DNA from: Ceratopteris richardii
Lineage: Eukaryota > Streptophyta > Polypodiopsida > Polypodiales > Pteridaceae
Assembly: GCA_020310875.1 (NCBI GenBank)
Contig: CM035444.1
Coordinates: 17,811,477-17,875,476 of the forward strand
DNA length: 64,000 nucleotides
Reading direction: 5' to 3'
Under the pieces are notes generated by a model, which saw only the letters and a program-made list of their open reading frames with translations, did not search any database and was not told the DNA's origin. Of the stretch, positions 44,529 through 56,345 are shown piece after piece (the first letter of the stretch is position 1; the number at the start of each line of letters is the position of its first letter). The position numbers were made by a program, and so were the translations under genes.

Positions 44529-45803
44529 TGTTGGAGCAAGTCTATGACAAGCCTAAGTATTGGCTTGAGTCCCACAAAGTCATAAAAGAATCTTCAAAAT
44601 GAAGACTAGTATGTAAAGTTCACTTGTGAACTACCTCTTGTAACTTTTGAAGAGTTTACTTAATGTAAAAGTGAAAGAATCTTAAGTGGTTGAGTCCACA
44701 TGATCAAAAAGGGAAAGAGGAGCCACGAATTCATGATTTGTGGTAGGTAGAGAATCAAATCAATCATTGATTGATTGGAGAGTGATTGAGAGAAGTTAGC
44801 CTCCCAAACTCAAGTATAAATAGATGGCAGTTTTAGTCGTGGTTAGAGAGACCTATGTGAAGACCTCCAAGAGCTGAGCTTTATGCCATATCAAGGTGTG
44901 ATTACAAGGCACACATATGTATCAGTAAGTCATTGTATTCTACAAGCAATATACTTTCATTTTCATGATTATTTGAGTTCATATGTCCATGTTCTTGTGA
45001 AGTGTACTACTCACTGCCATTACTCTCAGTTTTCTCAGTCAGATTGCAGAGGTTGTTTCTCTGAGCTTGGTGCATCATTTTCAGTGATTTAACTTAGTAA
45101 ATTTATTTCTATAAGTCTACTATACGCTCACAAATTTTCATGTCATTTGGATGTTGCAATTTTCAGTTATGTTCATTTGAAGTCAACAGGGTCTGTTCAT
45201 CTTCACTTCTCTGTCAGGTACCCAATTTTTTCACTCATCTTGTCAGAGCCATTTCTCAGTGGTTACTTACTCACATTCAGTGATTTAAAGCTTGTTGGAT
45301 TCACCTTACTGTCTAGTATAACCATACAAATTTTCATAATCATTGCATGCCTACATTTTGAGATATGTTCATTTTTCTGCTCACTGGTCTCAAACTATAG
45401 CAGCCCGTGAAAATCGGGATGATGTCATCACTTGTTAAAACTCATTCTCAGTGTGTGGTTTATTATTTTTAATGAGATTACTCTTGAAAGTTAGCTCTTT
45501 AAGCTACCTAGACTTCCCCAAGAGGAATTAAGCTAATTGCTGCTGTGCTCAGAGAATTATGTAAAACACTTGACAGGTGTATGAACCAAGAATAACAAGT
45601 TTTCACCTCTGAGCTAACTCCAACTTATCTGTTTTGATCTATCTTTTTGTGAGTGATCTTCCAAGGTACATAGGGTGTCTAATACATCCATTGGCAAGCT
45701 AAAAGGGCCCACCACATACTCCTAGAGTTCATTTGGATGGTGTAGATCAAGGATTTTGCAACACCTCTTCATCTTCAAGCACATACCTATCCATCTCTTC
45801 ACA
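44529..45803 (+). repeat. 3' LTR of Copia-D
   Basis: It starts TGTTGGAGCAAG and ends CATCTCTTCACA, with a TATAAATA box at 44815-44822. A few percent of sites differ from the 5' LTR by eye, including small indels. Confidence 0.95.
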
Positions 45804-48066
45804 GACAATCCTTTATGAAATGATCTCCTTGGCACCTAAAGCATGGTCCTCTAGGGCCCTATGGTATTTGCTGTCTCAATTGGGGCCATGGATTAGGGTT
45901 TGTGTACATCACATTAGCATAGTCAGGCTCCCAACTAGGTTCCATTAGTGGACTATCATATTGATATGTCACTACGTGTTCTGGTGACTCCGTGTAATAA
46001 GCGGGTGGACTATCTACATGAGTAGAGTCAAAACTGTTTGAGTTTGGATCACTGTCAGTAATTAGGGGTGAAACGGGAACTAACGCCCTATTGAGGTTCT
46101 CTTTTGCAGCAGCGTATTTGACTGAGATGACATTCGCTGGTGGGGGTGGCTGTTGAGCTAAAACAGGTTGAGGTCTTTGTTGAGCCTGATATGGGTAGTT
46201 CTGAGGAGGCCTATAGTAATAAGGCTGAGCATTGTATTGGCCTTGATACCTACATGGCTACGGGTATGCTTGTGGGTAGTTCTGCCTCACTGCTTGTTTG
46301 TTGTATGGGCAATCCTGAGCCGTATGGTTCGTGTATCTTCTCTCAATAGTGCAGTACTGGCCACTAGGTTGGCTTGCGGTTGTGTTGCATTGGGACACAC
46401 ATTTGCCATATGATCACCACCACAGGTATAACAACGCTTGTTTGTTGTTAACTTGGGCATCTGTTTACTAGAAACTCCTAGTTTCTGGGCCACTTTTTCT
46501 GCTAGGTCTTCTATGGAGTTAGACAATTTTGTGGATGCTAGAGATGAACAGTCTGAGTCCTTATAGACCTTGAGAGTTCCAACTCATCTCCTAAGTTGTC
46601 CTCAATGTCTATGCATATTCTTACGCACTGCTCTAGCGTTCTGGGTTCCTTCAAGTACACATAGGAGCGTTGTTTAGAGCTCAACAAGTCGTCTAGAAAC
46701 AATGACACTTGTTTGGCCTGTGAGGGTAACTCTTGCATAGGACATCTCTCAACATATTGTCTAAACCTACGTCCTGCGAGTCTAACTGTTTCCTGAGGGG
46801 TCTGTTTGAAACTATGAATCAACGAAGACATGTCATGTCTGATCCCACTTTTAGAGAATTCAGTGATGAATGACTCTAAAAAGTGATGGATATCTCTAAC
46901 GTTAGTCCAAATGCGTTATATTGCGTGAACATGTCTTCGACTTGTTCTGCTCGTAGCACTTGCTTAAATTCTTTAACATGGTCGTAGGGATCTCCTGTCC
47001 CATCAAAGTAGTTTTTCATGGATTTTACTAACTGAGTGGGTCTTAATATTCTTGCGTGTTCACGAGGTCTAAGTAGAGGAAAATCATCTCTACCACCTAG
47101 TATTCAATGTTCCCTTTGTCTATCCACTCTATTAGTGTCCGTGGTTGTTCTATCTCTCCATATGGGATGATTGAAACTTACTTCAGGTCTATCTTTGTTT
47201 TTCTCTCTTTGATTACCATGGGCCGAGGATGTTCCTGCCCCTTGTTGGCTCGCATTTACGTTTGCTCGTGATGGAGGGAATACCAACTCGCCTCTCCATG
47301 TGTATGTGTTTCTAGCGTGGTCAGGTACCACAAAGACTCTTTCTGAAGTCTCATCGAGGTATACAACCTTTCCAGGTGTATCCGGGTCTTTGAATTCGTA
47401 GATTATAATGGAGCCTACCTCACTAGGTTGTTCCGTTCTGTACCTCCAAAATGCTTTGTCTGTCTCTTTATTCACAAACAACTCTATGCTTCTGTTATCC
47501 TGAGGGGTCCAATCTGGAACTAGTACTCGTGTCAGTACAGATTTCCCTCTAGGTGTTCTAGGTTCTTCCAATGGTTCCTTTCCTTGGGATCTCGCTTCCG
47601 TTTCCAACTGAATTATGCCAAACTCATTCGTATTGTTTGGCTGCATACTTAAGATGTACATCGTTCCTTCCTTGTCTATGTACGCATCTCGCTCGAATTT
47701 CACCACTGGATGTTCCAATCCAATGGGTTGATCAGGATTGTGCATTTGCACCACTTGTCTTCGCAAACCATCCTCATAGATGTGAGCACCTAAGCGGTTG
47801 GTTCGAAGAAACTCTAGTTGAGTCCTATAGGGTACTTCAGGTTTTTCTAAATATGCAACGTTTGACCTTCCTTCTGGTATTTCCGTGCTAAATGCCATTT
47901 CCGATTCACTCGTATCTGAGCTCTCGTAGGGATAACTAGTATTCAATTGTTGAGCCCAGGATCGTGCCGTGGTTCCTACACTTGCTTCTGATGATCTAAG
48001 GCTTTGTCGGTCTGACTTACCTATATGTTTGCCCGATCTAAGGTTCATGAATTTTCTTCCTTGCAC
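45804..48066 (-). pseudogene. gag: gag of Gypsy-3, N-terminal part (up to the Copia-D insertion)
   Basis: The start is ATG at 48066 (MQGRKFMNLRSGKH). An N-terminal domain of about 300 residues (47104-48066) has VVKFERDAYIDKEGTMYI, EPRTPRGKSVLTRV, IYEFKDPDTPGK and VYLDETSERVF. A capsid region follows (MKNYFDGTGDPYDHVKEF, about 46960-47020; RQYVERCPMQELPSQAKQV; EPRTLEQCVRICIDIED), then knuckle one CYTCGGDHMANVC (about 46400-46440). A Pro/Gln/Tyr-rich linker leads to knuckle two (CFRCQGDHFIKDC), which Copia-D cuts. Stops and frameshifts break it between the pieces. The long N-terminal domain and three knuckles make this gag larger than usual. Confidence 0.87.
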
Positions 48067-48889
48067 ACTCAGTACACACTCAGATCGTCAATGGTTCTTT
48101 GTTCTTACTTTCTTGATTCTTTTTAAATTCCTTTAAATTCTTGTCTCAATGTATGCGTCAGGAATTCGACTTTCTGTGGTACTTTGAGTTCTCGTTCCGT
48201 CAGACTTGGGTTCTTTTCCTTAGGGTTTTCATATCACACACCTTTATCTTTAGTCTTACACTTGATAAATTTAAGTCTCTTATACTTGATGTGTTCCTAT
48301 CGTCATTAATCCACAAAGCTACTGTTTAGCCTAAGCTAAGAATTGACTAAGGGGGTTGAGTAATCTTCCAACCTCGAGTCAGTTGCTTTGGTTGCCCTGA
48401 TGCCCAAGAAGCTACGCTTCCCAAGCCCTGCGTTCTTCACTGCCTTGCTTTGTTTGCCCTTGCTTGACCTTGCTAGACCTGCCAAAATTCAATGTTTAGA
48501 CCAATTCACAATGGATGATCAAGCACCTGAGTATATACACCCTTAAGGCCCTTAACCTTTTGCCCAAAATTTCAATGATTGCCCCTTGGCTTTCTAGTCC
48601 CAACTATGTCAACCTCAAATTAGCTTATGTAAAAATCACTTTATGAAAAAATGAGTTGAGGTCACGTAGTACTCGTAAAGAGCTCTCTAACGAGCTATAA
48701 AACTAAAAAAAAAACGGACTTCGGATGAAAAAGATATGACTGTTCAGGCCCTAGGGGTAAAAACTGACAAACAGGTTTTTCTCCAAATATGAGCTAAGGG
48801 GTCTCCTATGAGTCTAATCACCCAAAAAGTTCCCAAAATTAGCCCCAAAAATGACCAAAAAATCAAACCCTAAAATTTGCGTTTGGGGT
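48067..48889 (-). other. Gypsy-3 leader between gag and the TCGCGATGG array
   Basis: No convincing frame is seen. It is part of the roughly 1.9-kb untranslated leader between PBS and gag. Confidence 0.5.
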
Positions 48890-49640
48890 GAGCAATCGTG
48901 ATGGTCTGAGATAATCGCGATGGTCTGAGATAATCGCGATGGTATGAGATAATCGCGATGGTCTGGGACCGTCGCGATGGTCTAAGTGAACCGGCGCGAT
49001 GGCGTGAGTGTGAACAATCGCGATGGTCTGAAATGCACGGTCACGATGGTCCGAAAATGAATGATCGCGATGGTCTGGAATGAACGATCGCGATGGCTCA
49101 ACTTGCGAACAATCGCGATGGCGTCAGTCAACGGTCAACGTGAACCGTCGCGATGGTCCAAAGTGAACCGTCGCGATGGTCACAGATGCGATGGCGTGAG
49201 CCAATCGCGATGGTGCAAATGTCGAGGTGTCGCGATGGTCTGAGGGTGTCGTCGCGATGGTCCGAGGGAGCGAACTATCGCGATGGTCTAGCTTGCCACG
49301 TGGCAGCGTCGGCGCGATGGCATGAGCCAATCCCGATGGCGTGGGGTCGATGGGATCGTCGCGATGGTCCAAGTGAACTGTCGCGATGGCTCAAGTGAGC
49401 CGTCACGATGGTGCAAGACCGTCGCAATGGTCCGGCCGAGCCTTCACGATGGCATGAGCCAATCGTGATGGTGTGACACAATCACGATGGTCTGAGCCAA
49501 TCGTGATGGTCCACCAAAATGCAAATTATCAAGATGCATTTGTGGATTCCTATGTGCACAAGTGTGCTCTACACGCTGGTGTGGTCACCTACCTCAAATT
49601 CCGAACTTTGCAGACCATCGCGATGGTCTGACACAGTCAG
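48890..49640 (-). repeat. Leader array of about 30 TCGCGATGG-type units in Gypsy-3
   Basis: The nine-base word TCGCGATGG, or a one-step variant (TCACGATGG, TCGTGATGG, GGCGCGATGG), occurs about 30 times at 15-30 bp spacing, mostly followed by TCTGAG, TCCAAG or CGTGAG. Read in the sense of the element it is CCATCGCGA. Most variants are CG to TG or CA. It makes this stretch GC-richer than its neighbours and generates accidental open frames. Confidence 0.92.
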
Positions 49641-50000
49641 CAATTTTTGACACAGTCAGCAATTTCTGACAGAGAGTACATTTCTTACCTTTTTGCAGCT
49701 TTCCTGATGCACTAGAGCGCTGTACCTGCAAGAAAACTCAAAAACGCACAAGTACACACAAGCACAAAAGCTCTCTCTCACTCTCTCGCATGCACAAATG
49801 AGGGGAAATGAGGAGAATGGGTGAATATGGTGATTTTTCTGATTTTTTTGGAGATGAAGATGATAATGCGGTGATGAAGATGGAGTGTGGGGGAGGTAAA
49901 AAACACTAAAAACTAAGTAAAAACAACAACAAAAACTAAAATTTTTACCTTCCAACGCCACTTCTTGCTATACTCTTACCATCACACATTCGTCCTAGAC

Positions 50001-50022
50001 TCGATCCCTGGCAACGGCGCCA
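50001..50022 (-). promoter_or_regulatory. Primer-binding site of Gypsy-3 (tRNA-Asp)
   Basis: The minus strand reads TGGCGCCGTTGCCAGGGATC next to the LTR. From knowledge of plant tRNA-Asp, whose 3' end is CCCCGGCAACGGCGCCA, 21 of 22 bases are complementary by eye. Confidence 0.9.
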
Positions 50023-50029
50023 AATTTGG

Positions 50030-50666
50030 TGTTGCTCTAGCACAATGGTGAGAACCATGTTAAGAAGCTCCACCTCCTTAATGTCAATCCGCGGAAGAGA
50101 TAGGAGTGATATGAAGATCGTGAATGTGAGATGAAGTGAGAGTGAAGGTGAGAAGCATAGAGATGCACACACACATACACACACACTACGAAGAGACAAG
50201 CAAGACACAATGGAAGGTGAGAAATCAACTCTATTGCTCAAGATCTCAATTACAAGCTCAAAATAGCTCTAAGCTCACACTAACCAACCTCAAAAATGAG
50301 CTCTCTAGCTCTTTTTCTAGATTCTAGACTAGTTTTGACCGGTTTCACATCTAGTGACGGCATAGTTAAAAAATAGGTCCTTAGTGCTATTTGAAAGGGT
50401 AAACGGTGTCTAAAAATAACCAAAAATGATATGCTCATTCTACCTAAGCTCCTCAAGCTCAAGGACTCCTCGGCTTGCACAAAATGGAGCTATAAATTAC
50501 AAAAAGGGTTTTTCTATGTTACATATGTTATAATAGTGATGAAAATCACTGTTGGAGGTTTTGAAGAATATTTATAGAACATAATCTTTGAAAAATTCAT
50601 TCAACTGACTCCCTGCTCTGTCTTTACATGCTTCCGCATCTTTTATGCCTCTGGCTACTGCCAACA
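50030..50666 (-). repeat. 5' LTR of Gypsy-3
   Basis: It is the partner of 26167-26804. The minus-strand TATA box of the 3' copy (CTATAAAAA) reads CTAGAAAAA here (about 50312-50320), so the promoter of this end appears damaged. Confidence 0.95.
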
Positions 50667-50955
50667 ATGACAGATGTACAATTCATGATCTGTCAAATGG
50701 CGATGTTATTATTGCTTCTGGCATTTTATGTCGTGGGTTGTATAAGCTCATAGACTATGAAAGATCTAAAAATGATTTGGCATGTGTTGTAAATGATTCT
50801 CAGGCTATGTCAGATGCAAAGCTTTGGCATGCATGCTTTGGTCATCTGAATTTTGCTAGTTTGCTACGCCTGTAGAAATCTGAAATGGTGTTCTCTTTGC
50901 CCAAACTTGAGGCACCTGGAAAACATGTTTGTGAAGGCTGTATTTTGGGAAAAAC
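50667..50955 (+). pseudogene. Copia-C GAG-pre-integrase and integrase zinc region (between two insertions)
   Basis: It continues the reading cut at 26166: RCTIHDLSNGDVI, ASGILCRGLYKLI, KLWHACFGHLNFASLLRL, then a stop (CTG-TAG, where relatives have Gln or Leu-Gln), SEMVFSLPKL and HVCEGCILGK. It is then cut by Copia-E at 50955 and resumes at 57362. The H-H-C-C zinc ligands are visible. Confidence 0.88.
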
Positions 50956-51969
50956 TGATGGAGAGTGTTAATCTTCAAAAGAACAAGCTATTCTTGATGT
51001 TATACCACCTCTATATGAAGAATAACTTTAGACTTCAACCAATTTTGGAAGACAATCACCAAACTATCAAGAAATTAGTTAACTGTGAAGAAAGTCATTT
51101 CATAGAAAAGTCTGCTGCACATTAATCACTCATTGATTAACCATTTGTGTAAAGTTTCTAATGAAACTTTATAGAATTTTTCTTCTAGAGTATGTGCACC
51201 TCCTCCAAGTTAAAACACTTCAAAAGCTTTGGTAGATTATGAGAAATGCTTCAAACAATTCACCTATGTCTGAAACTACCTTCCTGTAGAATTGACTTTG
51301 ACACTTGCAACTTCTAAGACATAGTTCTCCCAAACTAGAACCCGTTTAAGCAAATGCTTTTAGCCATAGATGGCTTACCTTCCAACTTAGATTTTGACTC
51401 CTCATTTGTGTAAAAATGTACACAGTGCACTGAGAACTGATCATTTGTTTGACCATCGAATCTGCACCTATTTTAGAAGACACTCAGCACTTTCTCACAC
51501 ATAGATGTTCCTACACAAAATTCTCTAAGCCTGTTTGCAATTGGACTCTCAAACTTTAACCATAGATAGAATAACTATGGACATAGATGTGTACAAAAGG
51601 ATTTCTGATAAAATCAAACACAGAAGGAGAACTAGAGGAAAGTTTGATGCGCAATTCTCTGAACATTCTTTCTATTCAACTCTTCATACATCTGATGGAT
51701 GATACATCCAATACACATCATCTATTCATCTATGCTTCATCTCATCCATCTTTTTTGACCATCTACACATATCTATATATACATATGAGTATTGATTCGT
51801 CATTACTTCAAGTATATTGAAGTATTTACAAAGCTAATGTACATATTTTTAAAGAACTTTACTATCTAAATCTTCTCTTTACTCCATGAAGTTGGACTTC
51901 AATCTTTTCTTCATTTCTTCACTTCTAGGCTTTTTATAATCACCAATTGTTGATTGTCCTGCTGCAACA
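50956..51969 (-). repeat. 3' LTR of Copia-E
   Basis: It runs TGATGGAGAGTG to CTGCTGCAACA on the plus strand. It contains short AT-rich stretches such as CTATATATACATATGAG (about 51770-51787). Confidence 0.92.
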
Positions 51970-51981
51970 GCTCCCCCTCAA
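51970..51981 (-). promoter_or_regulatory. Polypurine tract of Copia-E
   Basis: GCTCCCCCTCAA on the plus strand abuts the LTR. Confidence 0.88.
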
Positions 51982-53564
51982 TCATCAATTGTGATTACCT
52001 GCATCTTCTTTATCCCTGCCATATCTTTAAACCTCTCCAACTTTGGTCCATCCAAGCTTTTTGTCATCATATCTGCAAGTTGATCCTTTGTAGGAGTATG
52101 CATAGCTTTTATTTCTTTATCAACAACCTTCTCTCTCAGAAAATGATACTGAATCTCAATATGTTTAGTTCTAGCATGAAACACAGGATTCGCTACCAAA
52201 TATAAAGAACTCATATTGTCTCCACAAATGATAGGAGTACTTTGAACAATATCAAAACTCTTCATAAGAGTCTTTAACCATATTACTTCCTTTGCAGCTT
52301 CTACCATACCTTTGTATTCTGCTTCTGTAGATGATAAAGCAAATGTATGTTGCTTCTTGGAGCACCATGAAATTAACTTATCTCCCACATAACACAAGTA
52401 TCCATGTGTTGATCTTCTATCATCAAAATTACCTGCCCAATCTGCATCACTATATATTTTGACTCTTGTATCTGAAGTAAATCCATAGTACAATCCTTCT
52501 TTAAGTGTGCCCTTGATGTACCTAAGTACTCTTTGTCCTGCAATCTAATGTTCCTTTCTAGGACAATGCATGAATTGAGATAGAACTCCAACTGCATATG
52601 ATAAGTGAGGTCTTGTTAATGTAGCATAAATCAAGCTACCCACCAAACTCTAATAGAGCTTCATATCTTTGAATTCCTCTCCTCCATATCTAGTCAATCT
52701 ATGATTCACTTCCATTGGAGTTGGTGCTATCCTGCAATCTTCCATTTTAAATTTGGTTAGCAAAATTTTCAGATACCTTTCTTGAGTTACATATACTCCA
52801 TGCTGAGTATATGAAATCTCCATTCCCAAAAAGAATGACAAATTTCCGAAATCATTGATTTTGAATTCTTTCTCCATCTGCTTCTTAATCATGTGTATAC
52901 CTTTGTCATCTGTTCCTGTAAGTATTATGTCATCAACATAAATACAAACATAAATAAATCCATCCTCACTTGCTTTGACTAACAAGCTACTATCTGCCTT
53001 TGAAGCTTGAAATCCAAGTTCCTTTAAGAACTTTACAAGCCTATAATTCCATGCCCTTTGGGCCTCCTTCAACCCATACAAAGCTCTCTTGAGCTTACAC
53101 ACATAATTTGGATACACTTGATCTTTGAAACCATCTGGTTGTTCCATGTAAACTTCATCTGAAATAAAACCATTCAAAAATGCATTCTTCACATCTTATT
53201 GAGATAATTTCCAACCTTTGCAAGCAGCAATTGCTATGAGAGTCCTTATGGTTGTCATTTTTGCAACATGACTATAAGTTTCATCATAGTCCACACCATA
53301 TGTATGTGCATATCCTTTTACAACAAGCCTGGATTTGTACCTAGATATACTTCCATCTGCAAACCTTTTTGTTTTGTAGACCCATTTACATCCAATGATC
53401 TTCTGACTATTTGGTTTAGGAACCAAATCCCAAGTCTCATTTTCCATCAATGCATCATACTCCTCTTGCATAGCTTTTTCCCAATTCTTCTTTCCTTTGG
53501 CTTCATCATATGTGGATGAATCTTCATCTGCTTTTATTATGTAAGCATAATCTTTAGTACTCAA
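51978..53564 (-). pseudogene. Copia-E RT and RNase H (broken)
   Basis: RT begins near 53470 (AMQEEYDALMENETWDLVPK, then GCKWVYKTKRFADGS). TAA at 53196 breaks it just before DVKNAFLNG. The piece at 52650-53192 has LKRALYGLKEAQRAWN and the catalytic YVDD (about 52935). TAG at 52650 and again near 52550 stand where relatives have Gln or Trp. RNase H at 51978-52493 is open: YSDADWAGNFDDRRSTHGY, WCSKKQHTFALSSTEAEY, CGDNMSSLYLVANP and [13 protein letters not shown], ending LTK-like TKSLDGPKLERFKDM. Confidence 0.9.
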
Positions 53565-53607
53565 GAATGAAGTATCCTAGCTATACCTTGTAGGCTGCCA
53601 TTTGTGC

Positions 53608-55539
53608 CTAGATGACCTTATTGATTTCTCCACTTCTTGAAGTTTTTGGTTCATCACATTTTGGATCAAACCTTGGCACTTCTTCAACTTCAACCTGTAC
53701 TTCATTGTTCTCATCTTCATCAAATATCTGAACCTTTGATTTACCTTTCTTTTGATTCACAACTTCTTCAACATATGCATGAACATTAAGTGTACCTACA
53801 TACCAAGTACCTTGTTCATCAAATGTAACATCCTTAGCCACAAGGAATTGCTTTGTGGATGGACTCCACAACCTATAACCCATCTGCTTTTCATCATAAC
53901 CAATGAATACATACTTCTCTGCTTTAGGTTCCAATTTATGCCTCAATTGTGATGGCATATATGCATATGCCAAGCATCCAAATATTTTACAATGATCCAA
54001 GGTAGGTCTCTTACCCCACCAAGCTTCATATGGTGTCATACCCTGCAAGGCTTTACATGGTAACCTATTGACCAAATATGTGGCTGTGTTCACAGCCTCA
54101 GCCCACAAATAATTAGGGCAATTTTTCTCCTTCATCATTGACCTTGCAAACTCAATAAGAGTTTTTTTTCTTCTTTCTGCTACCCCATTTTGTTGAGGAG
54201 AGTACCTGCAAGTAACCTCTCTCTTTATACCTACATTCCACAAATAATCACTGAACTCATTAGAGAAATACTCTCCCCCTCCATCTGACCTTAGTCTCTT
54301 CAACTTTTGACCTGTAATTCTTTCTGCATGTGCATGATAGTGTTTAAATGTATTAAACACTTTTGACTTGTCTTTGATCACATAGATTGTAATCCATCTG
54401 GTAGCATCATCAACATAGATGACATAATATCTTGAACCATTTATACTAAAGTATTTTGAAGGACCCCACACATCTGTATGTACCAATTCAAGTCTTTCTG
54501 AATACATAAAACCATGCTTATTATATGATTGCTTATGAGCCTTACCTAATTGACATGCTTCACATCTGTATGTCATGTGTTGACCTGCAACATTAGGCAA
54601 TCCAAGCACTGAACCATTGTTAACCATTTCTTTGATACCTCTTTCATTAAAATGTCCAAGTCTTTTATGCCAAAGATCCAATTCAGACACCTTTTGCTCT
54701 CCATATGTAAACATAGCATGTCCAACATTACCTTGTATCTTTAATGTGAAGAGCCTTCCTTCCTTCTTTCCTGTAACAATTTGTTTATACCCTTGACTAG
54801 GGTCTTCAACATAGACTCCATCATTAGTGAACCTTACCTCATATCCTTTTTCCACAATTTGTCCTACACTGATCAAGTTCTTTGGAATTGTAGGAACATA
54901 TAGAACCTTACTCAAGATAGTACTTGCATCTTTGGCTTTAACTGAACCAATTGACTTTACTTTGTGCTTTGTATTGTCACCTGTTTGAATTGTGTGATTG
55001 ATTGCCTTATGATCTAAATCAGTCATCAAAGCAATATTTCCACTCAGATGATTGCTACATCCTGAGTCAATATAAAATACTCTCATGTCTTCATGTGAGG
55101 CTTCACATGTTGCATTCATAATAAGAGTCGAATCTTCTTTCTGATCTGATGCATAATTGTAGTAGGTGTTATTATAGGATTGATTTTGGAAGTTTCTTCC
55201 TCCACCTCTTCCAAAAGAATTCCTACCACCTCTACCTCTGAAGTTTCCTCTCTGATATCTGCCACCTCTTCCTCTTTGATTAAAGTTCTGATTAAAATTA
55301 CCATTGCTTTGATTATTATGCCAACAATCATGAGATAGGTGATTGGTCTTACCACATATCCAACAAGCTCTGACATTATCTTTGTTATTTCTGCCTCTTC
55401 CTCTACTTGTGCCACTACCTCTTCCTCTTAGGAAGTTTACCAATTGATTGTTGCTTTCCTTTGCTAGCTTTCTTCTTGCCTTTGGAAAACATTGCATGAC
55501 CTGCACTCTTATCAATATCTCCTTTGATATCATTCTCAA
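53608..55539 (-). pseudogene. Copia-E zinc knuckle, protease and integrase (643 open codons)
   Basis: An Arg/Gly-rich nucleocapsid (RGRGSGTSRGRGRNN) precedes the CCHC knuckle CWICGKTNHLSHDC. A Gly/Asn/Gln-rich tract follows, then the protease site FYIDSGCSNHLSGN. Next come GAG-pre-integrase (KRLGHFNERGIKEM), the zinc pair CEACQLGKAH, and the integrase core with VHTDVWGPS, RSDGGGEY and QQNGVAERRK. All three catalytic acids appear present. Upstream gag joins through a frameshift near 55440, and downstream RT joins through a frameshift near 53610. Confidence 0.92.
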
Positions 55540-56122
55540 AAGTTAGCATATGTCCTAACAATTGATTCAAATTAGGAGTGAAATCATCTAATGAAAGTTT
55601 TGTAGACAAAATAAAAGGCTTCCACTTCTCATCTCCTCTTAGTCATGTGAGAATTTGTCTTACCAACTTATCTTCTTCAATATCTTCATCAACTGCACCT
55701 AAAGAATCAGCAATGCCTTTCATCTTTGTCACATAATCAGATATTGATTGTGAAGCCTTCTTCTTGAAGGTAGTAAACTCAGCCCATAATGAAGCTTTTC
55801 TTGATTTGGTTGTATTCTGGAAATGCTCTTCCAAAGCATTCCAAATGTCACTTGCACTTTCAAGTCCTCTGATATGAGGAAGCAAATAATCATTCACTGC
55901 CATGTAGATTATGCTCCTTGCTTGAGCATCTTTCTTCATCCAAACCTTTATATCTACAAGCTCCTCCCTAGTTGGAACACTAGGATCTTTGAACTCTGGC
56001 TTTTCTTCCTCTCCTGTGATGTCTCCCATCAGATCTTTGCTCATAAGATGAGCTTCCATTCTCATAGACCAAGCTGGATAGTTCTCTCTATCCAACTTCT
56101 CAATTTGGAGACTATCTCCCAT
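55440..56122 (-). pseudogene. gag: Copia-E gag capsid region
   Basis: It starts at 56122 (MGDSLQIEKLDRENYPAWSM). It is open to a TGA at 55643, then continues in the same frame to the break near 55440. Capsid motifs: LPHIRGLESASDIWNALEEHF and SISDYVTKMKGIADSL. It is close to the Copia-D gag in layout. Confidence 0.9.
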
Positions 56123-56332
56123 CCTTTCTTCACCTGTACTATCAAATCTTTAATCCTTATAAGGAATGAATGTACCTTAGCTTCAAATGTTGCTTCTTCT
56201 GATCCTTTTGATAACCTTTATGTGTCTTCCCTCAGTCTTTCTTCCACACTTTATCCTTTTGAACCTTCAAGATGTGAAATTTGTATATCTGCAGCAGTCG
56301 GGGTCTTCCTTTCCGCAATTTTGATACTTCCT

Positions 56333-56344
56333 GCTCTGATACCA
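56333..56344 (-). promoter_or_regulatory. Primer-binding site of Copia-E (initiator Met tRNA)
   Basis: GCTCTGATACCA on the plus strand is TGGTATCAGAGC on the minus strand, one base from the LTR. Confidence 0.94.
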
Positions 56345-56345
56345 C

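Noticed and set aside
49061-49481. Several open frames on both strands
   Set aside because: They come from the TCGCGATGG array, which has few stops because of its GC content.
48890-49640. Possible CRISPR-like array
   Set aside because: Short degenerate words at irregular spacing in a retroelement leader of a plant; no unique equal-length spacers.
50001-50022. Match to the 3' end of tRNA-Asp
   Set aside because: Only the PBS next to an LTR; no cloverleaf surrounds it.
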